Translations under genes and position numbers: made by a program
Assembly (NCBI GenBank): GCA_024637055.1
Contig: JAGXFZ010000112.1
Span: forward strand, 1 to 48,452
Origin: Gracilibacter sp.
Lineage (GTDB): Bacteria > Bacillota > Desulfitobacteriia > Desulfitobacteriales > Syntrophobotulaceae
Length of the DNA: 48,452 nucleotides
Direction of reading: 5' to 3'
Notes under the pieces: generated by a model
Database searches by the model: none
What the model was told of the DNA's origin: nothing
Seen by the model: only the letters and a program-made list of their open reading frames with translations
Shown: positions 1 through 8,632 of the stretch, piece after piece
How positions within the stretch are numbered: the first letter of the stretch is position 1
Layout: each line of letters opens with the position of its first letter

Positions 1-683
1 AAAAGGTTATCTATCATTCCCGGATCCCCGGAATCGATAATCCTAAAGATATAATAAGGAAAGTAAGGGAACTTCGCAATATAACAGATGGGATACCGAT
101 AGGGGCAAAAATTGGAGCTGGAGATGGTTTAGAAAAGGACCTTTATTGGATCCTTGAGGCTGAGTTTGATTTTGTAAACATCTGTGGAAATGAATCAGGT
201 TCTAAGGGGGCACCTCCAGTGCTCCAAGATGATTTCGGGTTGCCTACTCTATATGCAATTACCCGGGCAATCAATTATCTTGAAAAAGAAAACGCCAGAA
301 AAGAAATTGATATTATTTTGGCAGGGAAACTCATCAATCCAGGGGATTTCTTAAAAGCTATAGCTTTAGGAGCAGATGCAGTATGTATTGGTACAGCAGC
401 GCTATTCGCCACTGCCCATACCGAAGTCCTAAAGTCTCTGCCTTTTGAGCCTCCCACCCAGATTGCTTGGATGGCTGGCAAACAAGCAGCAAGATTCGAT
501 ATAGAGGAAGGGGCAAAGAATCTAGCCAAATATATAAGTTCATGTACTGAAGAAATGAAGATGGCTCTTACTGCAATGGGCAAAACCTCTCTCCAACAAC
601 TATCTAAGAATGATCTAGTTGCTATAGATTCAATAGTAGCGGAGATTACCGGGATTAGATCAGCATATATATCCCCTGATTAA
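1..683 (+). CDS. FMN-binding glutamate synthase-like protein, 5'-truncated by window edge
   Basis: The frame is open from base 3 of the window to the TAA at 681-683, so this is the C-terminal 226 codons of a gene that begins to the left. It aligns end to end with the C-terminal half of the complete paralogue at 5379-6767 (shared IPIGAKIGAG, ENARKEID, LALGADAV-type strings). Known for the family: the FMN-binding TIM barrel of glutamate synthase large subunits, here a stand-alone form. The conserved stretch read as TIDGAEAASKG in the paralogue is NICGNESGSKG here, so the presumed substrate/FMN loop has changed and the copy may have a different or lost activity. A hairpin terminator follows at 711-756. 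The family call is firm; the substrate is not known. Confidence 0.8.
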   Translation, partial: KVIYHSRIPGIDNPKDIIRKVRELRNITDGIPIGAKIGAGDGLEKDLYWILEAEFDFVNICGNESGSKGAPPVLQDDFGLPTLYAITRAINYLEKENARKEIDIILAGKLINPGDFLKAIALGADAVCIGTAALFATAHTEVLKSLPFEPPTQIAWMAGKQAARFDIEEGAKNLAKYISSCTEEMKMALTAMGKTSLQQLSKNDLVAIDSIVAEITGIRSAYISPD

Positions 684-710
684 AATAAGGTGCGAGGTGC
701 AATACCATTT

Positions 711-760
711 AGGGAGTGTCGAAAACTACTTTTTTTAGTAGCTATCGATACTCCCTTTTA
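711..760 (+). terminator. Hairpin terminator after the truncated glutamate synthase-like gene
   Basis: AGGGAGTGTCGA-AAACTACT pairs with AGTAGCTATCGATACTCCCT around a loop of Ts, giving an almost complete stem of about 20 bp. It is followed by a short T run. The arrow could be either strand; it suits the upstream gene best. Confidence 0.6.
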
Positions 761-787
761 CTAGCAGCTTTTATATTAAAGACTTTT

Positions 788-870
788 AGTATATTTGTGC
801 ATTACTTAGCGAACCTTAGAGCAGAGAACAGCTTCGGTGCGCGGTGAGTAGGTAATGCACAAATATACGA
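788..870 (-). repeat. SR2 repeat, copy A (inverted-repeat ends)
   Basis: A perfect 17-bp inverted repeat (GTATATTTGTGCATTAC at 789-805, its complement at 852-868) encloses a 46-bp middle. The reverse complement of 851-870 is identical over 20 bp to 48162-48181. Similarity continues inward (CCGCGCACCG against CCGTGCGCCG, then AAG..TTCTCT in both). This looks like a small non-autonomous mobile repeat with terminal inverted repeats. No coding potential is seen. Confidence 0.6.
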
Positions 871-970
871 GCCCCTTAATAATCTTGAGGAAAACGAATT
901 TAATTTATATGGGTAAAATAAGAAATAAATACAGATAATAGAATATTAAAGAATGTAAAGGGACTGAAAG

Positions 971-2746
971 ATGAAAGAGAAGCAGAAGCAAAACCAAAAC
1001 CAGAATCAAAGCTTGTTCAAGAGTATAATCTCTCTCATTACTTATAAGAAGACTAAGATTCCGCCCTCATTTACCCTGACGGAGAGTTATGAGGAGAGTG
1101 GACAAGAACAAGATAATAGCGAACAGAGTGGCTCAGATCAAGGTGAAAAAGAAAAGGATGAACAAAATTCGAGTTCTAAGTCCCGTAGGAGAGCTACGAA
1201 GAAACCGCTCTCTCCGTCAGCTCTCAAATCAAGCAGAGTAGACAGCGATGCAGTAAAGAAGGATATCGACTCTAACAAAAAGATATTAGAGCAACAATTC
1301 CATCTTCCGATTAATAAAGATCTTATTATTAGAGAGTTTAGTATTGGAAATAAACAGCGTGGCTTCATTGCTTATATAGATGGCATGGCGGATAAGGGTA
1401 TTATCAATGATTTTATATTAAGGCCCTTGTTTGACGAGATAGATGACGAATCGAGTAGTGATCAACAGTTAAACTCTCTAGAAGATATTATTCTAACCAA
1501 TGATACGAAAAATTTAAGAAAAGTAACCACAACGGTGACCGAGATTTTGAAAGGGAACACCGCTCTATATGTTGACGGACTTGATTACTTCATAACTTGT
1601 GAAACCATAGGATACAACACGAGGGGGGTAGAAGCCCCTAAGACAGAAGGGATTGTTAAGGGCCCCCAGGAAGGATTTAGTGAGAATCTAAGGACGAATA
1701 TTTCTCTAATTCGAAGAATTGTTCGCAACAAAGATTTAATCACAGAATTTCATGAAATTGGAGAGAAAAGCAATACAACTTGTGCAGTTGTATACCTTAA
1801 TGGGGTAGTTAATCCAGCAGTGGTACAGGAAGTTCAGAGGAGACTTAAGAATATAAAAACTGACTTTCTGGTCAGCAGTGGCATGCTGGAACAGTTAATC
1901 GAAGATAACCCTTACTCGATTGTTCCAACAATTTTAAGTACAGAAAGGCCAGATCGGACTGCTTCCCATCTTGTCGAAGGACGGGTTGCCATTATTGTTG
2001 ATGGCAGTCCTTTCGCAATGATTGTGCCGGTGAGTATGCATGCATTAATGCATTCACCTGAGGATGCGGCACTCAAATGGCAGTATGCTACAAGTATTAG
2101 ATTCATCCGCTTTGTGGCTGTGTTGGCAGCCTCCATGCTCCCCGCTTTATATATTGCTCTGACCACCTTTCATCGGGAGATGATTCCGACTGATCTTTTG
2201 ATTGCTATTGCCAAAGCTAAAGAGAATGTACCATTCCCTACATTAGTTGAGATCCTCTTGATGGAGCTTGGTTTTGAGCTTATCCGGGAAGCAGGACTCC
2301 GGGTTCCTGGGATTGTAGGTAATACCTTGGGAATTATTGGGGCGTTAATTCTCGGTGAAGCAGCAGTATCGGCCAATATTGTCAGTCCTATTCTGATTAT
2401 CATCGTTGCTATTACGGGGCTGAGTAATTTTGCAATTCCTAACTACAACCTCGCCTTCGGTGTGAGACTTACCCGCTTCTATTTTATCGCAGCCGGAGCG
2501 CTACTTGGGTTCTATGGGATTTCTTTGGCACTTGTAGCGTATGTGTTGATGTTAGTTAACCTTAAATCATTTGGAGTGCCCTTTATATCTATCATTTCTC
2601 CTAGAACTAAAGGTAGCAGAGATATTATTATCAAGTGGCCGATTTGGATGCAGGAATATAGACCGGATTATTTGAACAGTCCCGATCGTCGAAGACAACC
2701 CAAGATTTCCCGACAATGGGCAGAGCAGGATTCTAGTGATACTTGA
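971..2746 (+). CDS. gerA: GerA-family spore germination protein, A subunit
   Basis: A 591-residue protein with the plan of GerAA/GerKA subunits. It has a large soluble N-terminal region (about residues 1-375), then hydrophobic segments between about 375 and 530, and a charged tail. The first 20 residues are very rich in Lys, Gln and Asn, and residues 35-95 in Ser, Glu and Asp, a disordered leader common in clostridial members. Known role: with the B and C subunits it forms the nutrient germinant receptor in the spore inner membrane. It is followed 13 bp later by gerB, so the genes are co-transcribed. The ribosome site (AAAGGGA) is moderate. The germinant cannot be read from sequence, and the symbol is generic for the family. 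Confidence 0.92.
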   Translation: MKEKQKQNQNQNQSLFKSIISLITYKKTKIPPSFTLTESYEESGQEQDNSEQSGSDQGEKEKDEQNSSSKSRRRATKKPLSPSALKSSRVDSDAVKKDIDSNKKILEQQFHLPINKDLIIREFSIGNKQRGFIAYIDGMADKGIINDFILRPLFDEIDDESSSDQQLNSLEDIILTNDTKNLRKVTTTVTEILKGNTALYVDGLDYFITCETIGYNTRGVEAPKTEGIVKGPQEGFSENLRTNISLIRRIVRNKDLITEFHEIGEKSNTTCAVVYLNGVVNPAVVQEVQRRLKNIKTDFLVSSGMLEQLIEDNPYSIVPTILSTERPDRTASHLVEGRVAIIVDGSPFAMIVPVSMHALMHSPEDAALKWQYATSIRFIRFVAVLAASMLPALYIALTTFHREMIPTDLLIAIAKAKENVPFPTLVEILLMELGFELIREAGLRVPGIVGNTLGIIGALILGEAAVSANIVSPILIIIVAITGLSNFAIPNYNLAFGVRLTRFYFIAAGALLGFYGISLALVAYVLMLVNLKSFGVPFISIISPRTKGSRDIIIKWPIWMQEYRPDYLNSPDRRRQPKISRQWAEQDSSDT

Positions 2747-2759
2747 TAAGGAGTAATTC

Positions 2760-3866
2760 ATGATTAAAGAGGGACGCTTCGGCTTCATGGAAGCATTTAG
2801 CATAATGGCGATTGTCTTAGTTACCAAAATATTCTATGGAAGTCCTATGGCTATAATCAAGTATTTAGGCACGGCTGCATGGTACGGAACTTTAATTTCT
2901 TGTGTGGGAGCCTTAATCTTTTTTACCCTGCTTTATCTTCTGATGAAGCGTTTTCCCCAACAAGACCTTTTCCAGATTTTCGAGACGGTAACAGGCAAGT
3001 TAATTGGCAAGTCCTTAATTCTGATTTTTGCAGTATTCCTACTTTATAAAGCGGGAATTAACATTACAGAATTCACAGCCGTATTAAAAGTTTACAGTAT
3101 GCCGTTCACTCCACCCAGTATGATTATTTTGCCTTTCCTAATTGTAGTAGCGGCTATGGCCTATGTAGGGTTGGAAGGGATTGTTCGGACAGCACATATC
3201 TTCTTTTACCTTGTATTTGGGTCTCTTATCCTCATTCTCTTATTGGCAATCCCCAGTTATGACTTTAATTACCTGCAACCTGTTCTCGGCTATGGACTGG
3301 CTAAGACTATAGAAACAGGAATCATCAGAACTGCAGCCTACGATGAGATCGTCTTTCTCGCAATTATTATTCGCTCTCTCCAAGGACTACAGGTCTTCAG
3401 AAAGGTTGGTTACCTAACTCTGATTTTAGGGGGGCTAACCTTTAGTGTCTGCTTAATCTGCATATTGGCAGCCTTTCAATACACTGTAGGAGGAGAACAC
3501 CTCTCAGGCATGTACCAGTTATCCAGAGTTATTTACTTTACAAGATTTTTTCAGAGGATAGAATCTATTTTTTTATTTGTTTGGGTAATCTCTTCAGTTA
3601 TTACAGTGGCGTTCATATTTTATATCTCTCTCAATGCCTATAGCAGGGTATTTAATATTAGTAATCATCGTCCCCTAATCTTACCTTTTACTTTCTTGAC
3701 ATTCATGTTTGCCTTTATTCCTAATAATTTTGCGCAGATCATGGAAATCCACCTGAGAGTTCTCAGGGAATTCAGTTCAGTCATCTTTATTTTCATACCT
3801 GTAATGGTTTTGCTTCTGGCTTTAATTAGAGGCAAGAAGGAGGTTAAAACCAGTGGAAAAGCTTAA
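2760..3866 (+). CDS. gerB: GerB-family spore germination permease, B subunit
   Basis: A 368-residue protein, hydrophobic throughout with about ten membrane segments, of the endospore germination permease family (APC superfamily, GerAB/GerKB-like). Known role: the B subunit binds the germinant and fixes receptor specificity. AAGGAG lies 7 bases before the ATG. The 3' end overlaps the GTG start of gerC by 14 bases, typical of translational coupling. Length and hydropathy are normal for the family, and no frame damage is seen. Confidence 0.92.
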   Translation: MIKEGRFGFMEAFSIMAIVLVTKIFYGSPMAIIKYLGTAAWYGTLISCVGALIFFTLLYLLMKRFPQQDLFQIFETVTGKLIGKSLILIFAVFLLYKAGINITEFTAVLKVYSMPFTPPSMIILPFLIVVAAMAYVGLEGIVRTAHIFFYLVFGSLILILLLAIPSYDFNYLQPVLGYGLAKTIETGIIRTAAYDEIVFLAIIIRSLQGLQVFRKVGYLTLILGGLTFSVCLICILAAFQYTVGGEHLSGMYQLSRVIYFTRFFQRIESIFLFVWVISSVITVAFIFYISLNAYSRVFNISNHRPLILPFTFLTFMFAFIPNNFAQIMEIHLRVLREFSSVIFIFIPVMVLLLALIRGKKEVKTSGKA

Positions 3867-5154
3867 GAAGATAATAGCTTTCATGACCATCTGTATGCTT
3901 TGTCTGGGATTGCCAGGTTGCTATGATGCAATCGAAATCGATGAAGAAGTGTATGCTCTAAGCATTGGGGTAGATAAGGGGATAAACAATGCAATTAGAG
4001 TCACTTTCCAGTATGCCACCTATATGGAAGACGGTGGAGGAGGTATGGGTGGCGGAGATGAAGAGAGCGGAGAAGTAGGTGGCACCATTGTTTCTACCGT
4101 GGAAGCTGCTTCTCTATTGGAAGCGATTAATGTCATGAACGCTGCTGTCAATAGACAAGTATCTTTGATGCACGCTAAGATGCTGATTTTTTCCGAAGAA
4201 TTCGCCAGAGAAGGAGTGGGAAGATATATTGAACCTTTGAGCCGTTTCCGAGAGGTGAGAGAACTTATGCGTATCGTTGTCTGTAACGGAAAAGCTCAAG
4301 ACTTTATTAAAGAAAATAAGTCATTAATTGGCAGTAATCCCTCCAAAGCATTAGAACTGATGTTTGAGCAGTCTAAGAATACTGGCTATTTTCCGGATAT
4401 GATATTCGGCGACTTTTATGTAGATCTTCTTACTCCTTATGGTCAACCTGTTGCAGCCTACGCAGGGGTGAATGATTTTAAACAGCTCGATGAGGGGGAG
4501 GAAAATGAAAAACCTCCATTAAAGCCTGAGGTTGATATAGAACCCGGTGATATACCCAGAACAGGCGGGACAAAGAAAGAAATCTTCGGCCTTGCCGTTT
4601 TTGACGGAGATAGGATGGTGGGCACTCTCTCTCAGAATGAGACGCGCTTCTTCCTAATGGGCATCGGGGAATTTCAAAGAGGATTTTTTACTTTTGTAGA
4701 TGAAAATGAACCAGAATTAATCTATGTTATTGAAGCACAATTGGCAAGAAAGCCAAGCATTAACGCGCGTATGGCGAATGGAGTTCCCATCATTGGATTA
4801 GAATTAGATATAAATATAGATATCATATCTATCCAAAGCCGAAGACACTATGAACAACTAAACAACATCGAAGGCTTTGAAAAGAATTTGGCAACTTATT
4901 TTGAACAGGGGCTAAAAAAAACAATCGATAAAACGCAAAAAGAATATAATGCAGATATCTTCCACTTTGGCAAGAAAGTTGCCGGAAACTTTAACACCAT
5001 TCAGGAGTTGGATGATTACAACTGGATTGGTCATTACCAAGAGGCTATAGTTAATGTAAGTGTAAGTGTGAATGCTCGTCGATCAGGGTTTATATATGGG
5101 GCGACACCCATTCGTTCTACGGAATCCAAGAAAGGGGTAGAAGAACAAAAATGA
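3853..5154 (+). CDS. gerC: GerC-family spore germination lipoprotein, C subunit
   Basis: A 433-residue protein that starts with GTG inside the end of gerB. The N-terminus is a lipoprotein signal: KLKK, a hydrophobic core, then the lipobox LPGC with the modified cysteine at residue 23. The rest matches the Ger(x)C family (YALSIGVDKG, a later LTPYGQPVAAYAG string, and a C-terminal helix-rich domain). It is expected on the outer face of the spore inner membrane, with GerA and GerB. Odd point: a glycine-rich insert of about residues 58-75 (GGGGMGGGDEESGE) lies early in the first domain. The stop overlaps the next small gene as ATGA. Confidence 0.92.
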   Translation: MEKLKKIIAFMTICMLCLGLPGCYDAIEIDEEVYALSIGVDKGINNAIRVTFQYATYMEDGGGGMGGGDEESGEVGGTIVSTVEAASLLEAINVMNAAVNRQVSLMHAKMLIFSEEFAREGVGRYIEPLSRFREVRELMRIVVCNGKAQDFIKENKSLIGSNPSKALELMFEQSKNTGYFPDMIFGDFYVDLLTPYGQPVAAYAGVNDFKQLDEGEENEKPPLKPEVDIEPGDIPRTGGTKKEIFGLAVFDGDRMVGTLSQNETRFFLMGIGEFQRGFFTFVDENEPELIYVIEAQLARKPSINARMANGVPIIGLELDINIDIISIQSRRHYEQLNNIEGFEKNLATYFEQGLKKTIDKTQKEYNADIFHFGKKVAGNFNTIQELDDYNWIGHYQEAIVNVSVSVNARRSGFIYGATPIRSTESKKGVEEQK

Positions 5155-5321
5155 TACGTTATGTAGCAGCTCTTTTTATACTAGCTTGTGGTTATTATAC
5201 GTTCACCTATGGAAAAAGCCTTTGGAAGGATGAAAACAATGTACTCGGTGGTATGGGTGCTATAATCATGGCAGGAATTGGGACTCTAATACCAATTGCT
5301 TATATGCTTATTAAGAAGTAA
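5151..5321 (+). CDS. Small two-helix membrane protein, possible fourth (D) subunit of the germinant receptor
   Basis: A 56-codon frame starting at the ATG that overlaps the gerC TGA (ATGA). It has a first hydrophobic segment at about residues 4-18 (YVAALFILACGYYTF), a short polar loop (KSLWKDENN), a second segment at about 32-54 and a KK tail. Some gerA operons in Bacillus carry a fourth gene for a small two-helix D protein that modulates receptor function; the position and plan here fit that, which is inference. The tight overlap with gerC is the best evidence that it is real. Confidence 0.7.
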   Translation: MIRYVAALFILACGYYTFTYGKSLWKDENNVLGGMGAIIMAGIGTLIPIAYMLIKK

Positions 5322-5378
5322 GTAAAAATCTTCTTGTCAGTAAATACTAATAGAAGCAATAATTTAAGGTGGAGAATG

Positions 5379-6767
5379 ATGAAAAGATTTAAACTATGGC
5401 TATATGGAGCATCTGCATTATATGGCGGGGTAACGGTAGCTAAATATCTGGGAAGATCCTTGATTAACCGGATTGCAGATCAGTATACAAAAACAATTAT
5501 GACCGATGAATATGGTGAGAACATGTGGGAGTTCGTTTCCGCCAGCAAACGGATTGGATTACAGAATATTGTGGAGTTAAATCTTCGGGCTCAATCAGGA
5601 AATATTATTGAACGTCCCTTAGGCAGTCCAAAAAAATATCCCTCTGTTCAAAGCCTGCTATTTCCTTTTGCCCAAATTGATGTTATGCCTACTCCGGGAG
5701 ATACTGCCATTGATACCACTACGGTGATTGGGAAAAAATCAAAAAAACCTTTATACCTTAAGACGCCTATTATTATTTCAGGGATGGCTTATGGTTACGC
5801 TCTTAACGAGCGGTTTAGGTTGGCTCTTGCCAAAGGATCATCTCGGGCAGGTACAGCATTTAACTCCGGACAGAGTGGGTTTCTGCCTAAAGAGCGTAAA
5901 GCTGCCGATAAGGTCATCCTCCAGTATAACAGAGGTCATTGGAGTAAAAAGCCGGAAACTCTTCGTCAGGCAGATGGGATTGAACTGCACTTTGGTCAGG
6001 GAGCTTCGGGTGGTATCCCTATCGCTATGGAGCCTAATATGGTGACCAAACAAATGCGAAAGCAATTCGAGGTTAAAAAAGGCGAGAAGCTTATCTACCA
6101 TTCTCGCATCCCAGAAATTAATAAGCCAGAAGATTTAATAAAAACAGTCAAAGAAATTCGCAACATAACTGACGGCATTCCTATAGGTGCTAAGATAGGT
6201 GCGGGAGATTTCATGGAGAAAGATCTTTATTGGATACTTGAGGCTGGAATGGATTTCGTAACCATCGATGGAGCTGAAGCAGCATCGAAAGGAGTGCCTC
6301 CAGCTATACTCGATGATTTTGGTTTACCTACTATTTATGCGATTACCAGAGCTATAAATTATCTAGAAAAAGAAAACGCCAGGAAAGAAATAGACGTCAT
6401 TCTTGCAGGCAAATTAATTAACCCAGGTGATTTCCTAAAAGCGCTAGCTTTAGGGGCAGATGCCGTCTATATCGGCTCCGCAGCTCTTCTTGCTGCTTCC
6501 CATACCCAAGTTTTGAAGTCCTTACCTTTTGAGCCTCCTACTCAGGTGTCCTGGATGGATGGCAAGCAAGCAGCAAGGTTTAATATTGAGAAAGTGGCTC
6601 AAAGTTTAGCTAAGTATATTAATTCCTGTACGGAAGAAATGAAGATGGCTCTTACTGTAATGGGAAAAACATCTCTTCAACAATTATCTAAAAATGATTT
6701 GGTGGCTGTCGATCCCGTAGTATCAGAGATTACAGGTATTAGACCGGCACACATTCCACCTGAATAA
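5379..6767 (+). CDS. FMN-binding glutamate synthase-like protein, complete copy
   Basis: 462 residues from the ATG at 5379, chosen because AAGGTGGAG (5366-5374) sits just before it; an adjacent ATG at 5376 and a TTG at 5334 are alternatives. The N-terminus has a weak membrane-like segment (LWLYGASALYGGVTVAKYL). It is followed by the FMN-binding domain of glutamate synthases (SGMAYGYALN, FNSGQSGFLPKER, IPIGAKIGAG, DAVYIGSAAL). Known for the family: stand-alone versions of the GltB synthase domain, whose amidotransferase and electron partners are often encoded elsewhere. No such partners are present here. It is a diverged paralogue of the gene at 1-683, on the other side of gerABC. Confidence 0.85.
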   Translation: MKRFKLWLYGASALYGGVTVAKYLGRSLINRIADQYTKTIMTDEYGENMWEFVSASKRIGLQNIVELNLRAQSGNIIERPLGSPKKYPSVQSLLFPFAQIDVMPTPGDTAIDTTTVIGKKSKKPLYLKTPIIISGMAYGYALNERFRLALAKGSSRAGTAFNSGQSGFLPKERKAADKVILQYNRGHWSKKPETLRQADGIELHFGQGASGGIPIAMEPNMVTKQMRKQFEVKKGEKLIYHSRIPEINKPEDLIKTVKEIRNITDGIPIGAKIGAGDFMEKDLYWILEAGMDFVTIDGAEAASKGVPPAILDDFGLPTIYAITRAINYLEKENARKEIDVILAGKLINPGDFLKALALGADAVYIGSAALLAASHTQVLKSLPFEPPTQVSWMDGKQAARFNIEKVAQSLAKYINSCTEEMKMALTVMGKTSLQQLSKNDLVAVDPVVSEITGIRPAHIPPE

Positions 6768-6780
6768 AGATATGAGGACA

Positions 6781-6809
6781 TTGACTTTCTCTCGTTCTTA
6801 GACTAGACT
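6781..6809 (+). promoter_or_regulatory. Candidate promoter of the pyr operon
   Basis: TTGACT (6781-6786), a 17-base spacer, then TAGACT (6804-6809). This places the transcript start near 6816, just before the PyrR-binding hairpin at 6834. The -35 box is close to consensus and the -10 matches at four of six bases. Confidence 0.5.
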
Positions 6810-6833
6810 AATTGTAATGAAATCATAAGTTAA

Positions 6834-7512
<679 letters not shown>

Positions 7513-7548
7513 ATGTATCTTATAAAGTATATACAATAATATAACTAA

Positions 7549-7630
7549 CCCTTTAAAGGTTATCCTGAGAGATTTCCAAGGGTCAGAAGAATTTGATTAT
7601 ATTCCTCTGCCCATTTGGCAGAGGTTTTTT
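7549..7630 (+). promoter_or_regulatory. PyrR-dependent attenuator 2, between pyrR and pyrB
   Basis: The binding hairpin spans 7549-7582: lower arms CCCTT/AAGGG, upper stem ATC/GAT closing the hexaloop CTGAGA, the same loop as attenuator 1. The terminator is CCTCTGCC (7604-7611) with GGCAGAGG (7617-7624) and six Ts. The antiterminator is unusually clear: 7576-7592 can pair with 7601-7618 with few mismatches, breaking both the binding hairpin and the terminator stem. pyrB and later genes are thus under a second checkpoint. Confidence 0.92.
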
Positions 7631-7693
7631 AATAGAAATATTCGGACATCCAACATCAAGCATCGAACTTAGACAAAAAAGGAGGCAATATAG

Positions 7694-8632
7694 ATGAAGT
7701 GGAAACCTAAGGATTTGCTGGACTTAGACAACCTAACAACTGAAGAGATTGAACATATTTTGCAGACTGCTAAACCAATGAGAGAGATTCTCTCTCGACC
7801 GATTAAGAAATTACCCACTTTAAGAGGGAAATCAGTAGTCTTGCTATTTTATGAATCCAGTACCAGGACCCGTACTTCCTTTGAAAGTGCCGCCAAGATT
7901 CTGGGAGCGGATACTACAAACTTTACGGTTGCTCAGAGTAGTATTACTAAAGGGGAAAGTCTTCTTGATACAGCCAAGACTATCCAAGCCATGAATGTTG
8001 ATTTAGTAGTAGTTAGACATTCCAGTTCCGGGGCAGCAGATTTCCTTGCTGACACCTTAAAAGCAAGCGTTATCAATGGTGGAGATGGTCAGCATGCTCA
8101 TCCGACTCAAGCTCTGTTGGATTTGTTCACCATCCAAGAGAGAATTGGGGATATTAAAGGGAAGAAGGTCGTAATCGTCGGCGATATCATCCATTCTAGA
8201 GTAGCTCGTAGTAATGCAATCGGACTTCAGAAAATGGGGGCTGACGTAACTCTTGTAGGGCCACCGACCTTACTTCCCACAGAGATGAGTTATCTGGGTA
8301 TTAAGTTATCTCATGACCTGGATAAGGAACTTCCAGGAGCAGATGTGGTTATGGCTCTTCGTCTTCAATTAGAAAGGCAACAAAGTGGCCTTTTTCCATC
8401 AATCAGAGAATACAGCAAACTGTATGGGTTGAGTGTGGATAGGATAAAGAAAACAGGGAAGCAAACTATAGTCATGCATCCCGGCCCTATGAACAGAGGG
8501 GTAGAGATTGCCAGTGATCTTGCTGACAGTGTTCAGTCAGTCATAGAAAAACAGGTTACCAATGGAGTGGCTATCAGAATGGCACTAATTTATCTGCTTA
8601 TTGGGGGAGGGACAGGCAATGTTGTGGATTAA
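7694..8632 (+). CDS. pyrB: Aspartate carbamoyltransferase catalytic subunit
   Basis: 312 residues, normal for the catalytic chain. Joins carbamoyl phosphate and aspartate to make carbamoyl-aspartate, the committed step of pyrimidine synthesis, in the cytosol. The carbamoyl-phosphate motif STRTRT is at residues 56-61, followed by HAHPTQALLD in the middle and HPGPMNRGVEI near the C-terminus. GGAGG lies ten bases before the ATG. No pyrI regulatory subunit gene is present, as in Bacillus, so control is expected at the attenuator. The 3' end overlaps pyrC by 14 bases. Confidence 0.96.
   Translation: MKWKPKDLLDLDNLTTEEIEHILQTAKPMREILSRPIKKLPTLRGKSVVLLFYESSTRTRTSFESAAKILGADTTNFTVAQSSITKGESLLDTAKTIQAMNVDLVVVRHSSSGAADFLADTLKASVINGGDGQHAHPTQALLDLFTIQERIGDIKGKKVVIVGDIIHSRVARSNAIGLQKMGADVTLVGPPTLLPTEMSYLGIKLSHDLDKELPGADVVMALRLQLERQQSGLFPSIREYSKLYGLSVDRIKKTGKQTIVMHPGPMNRGVEIASDLADSVQSVIEKQVTNGVAIRMALIYLLIGGGTGNVVD

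Noticed and set aside
880-970. Sigma-G promoter for gerABC
   Set aside because: Some A/T-rich strings resemble CATAATA, but no spaced -35 partner was convincing.
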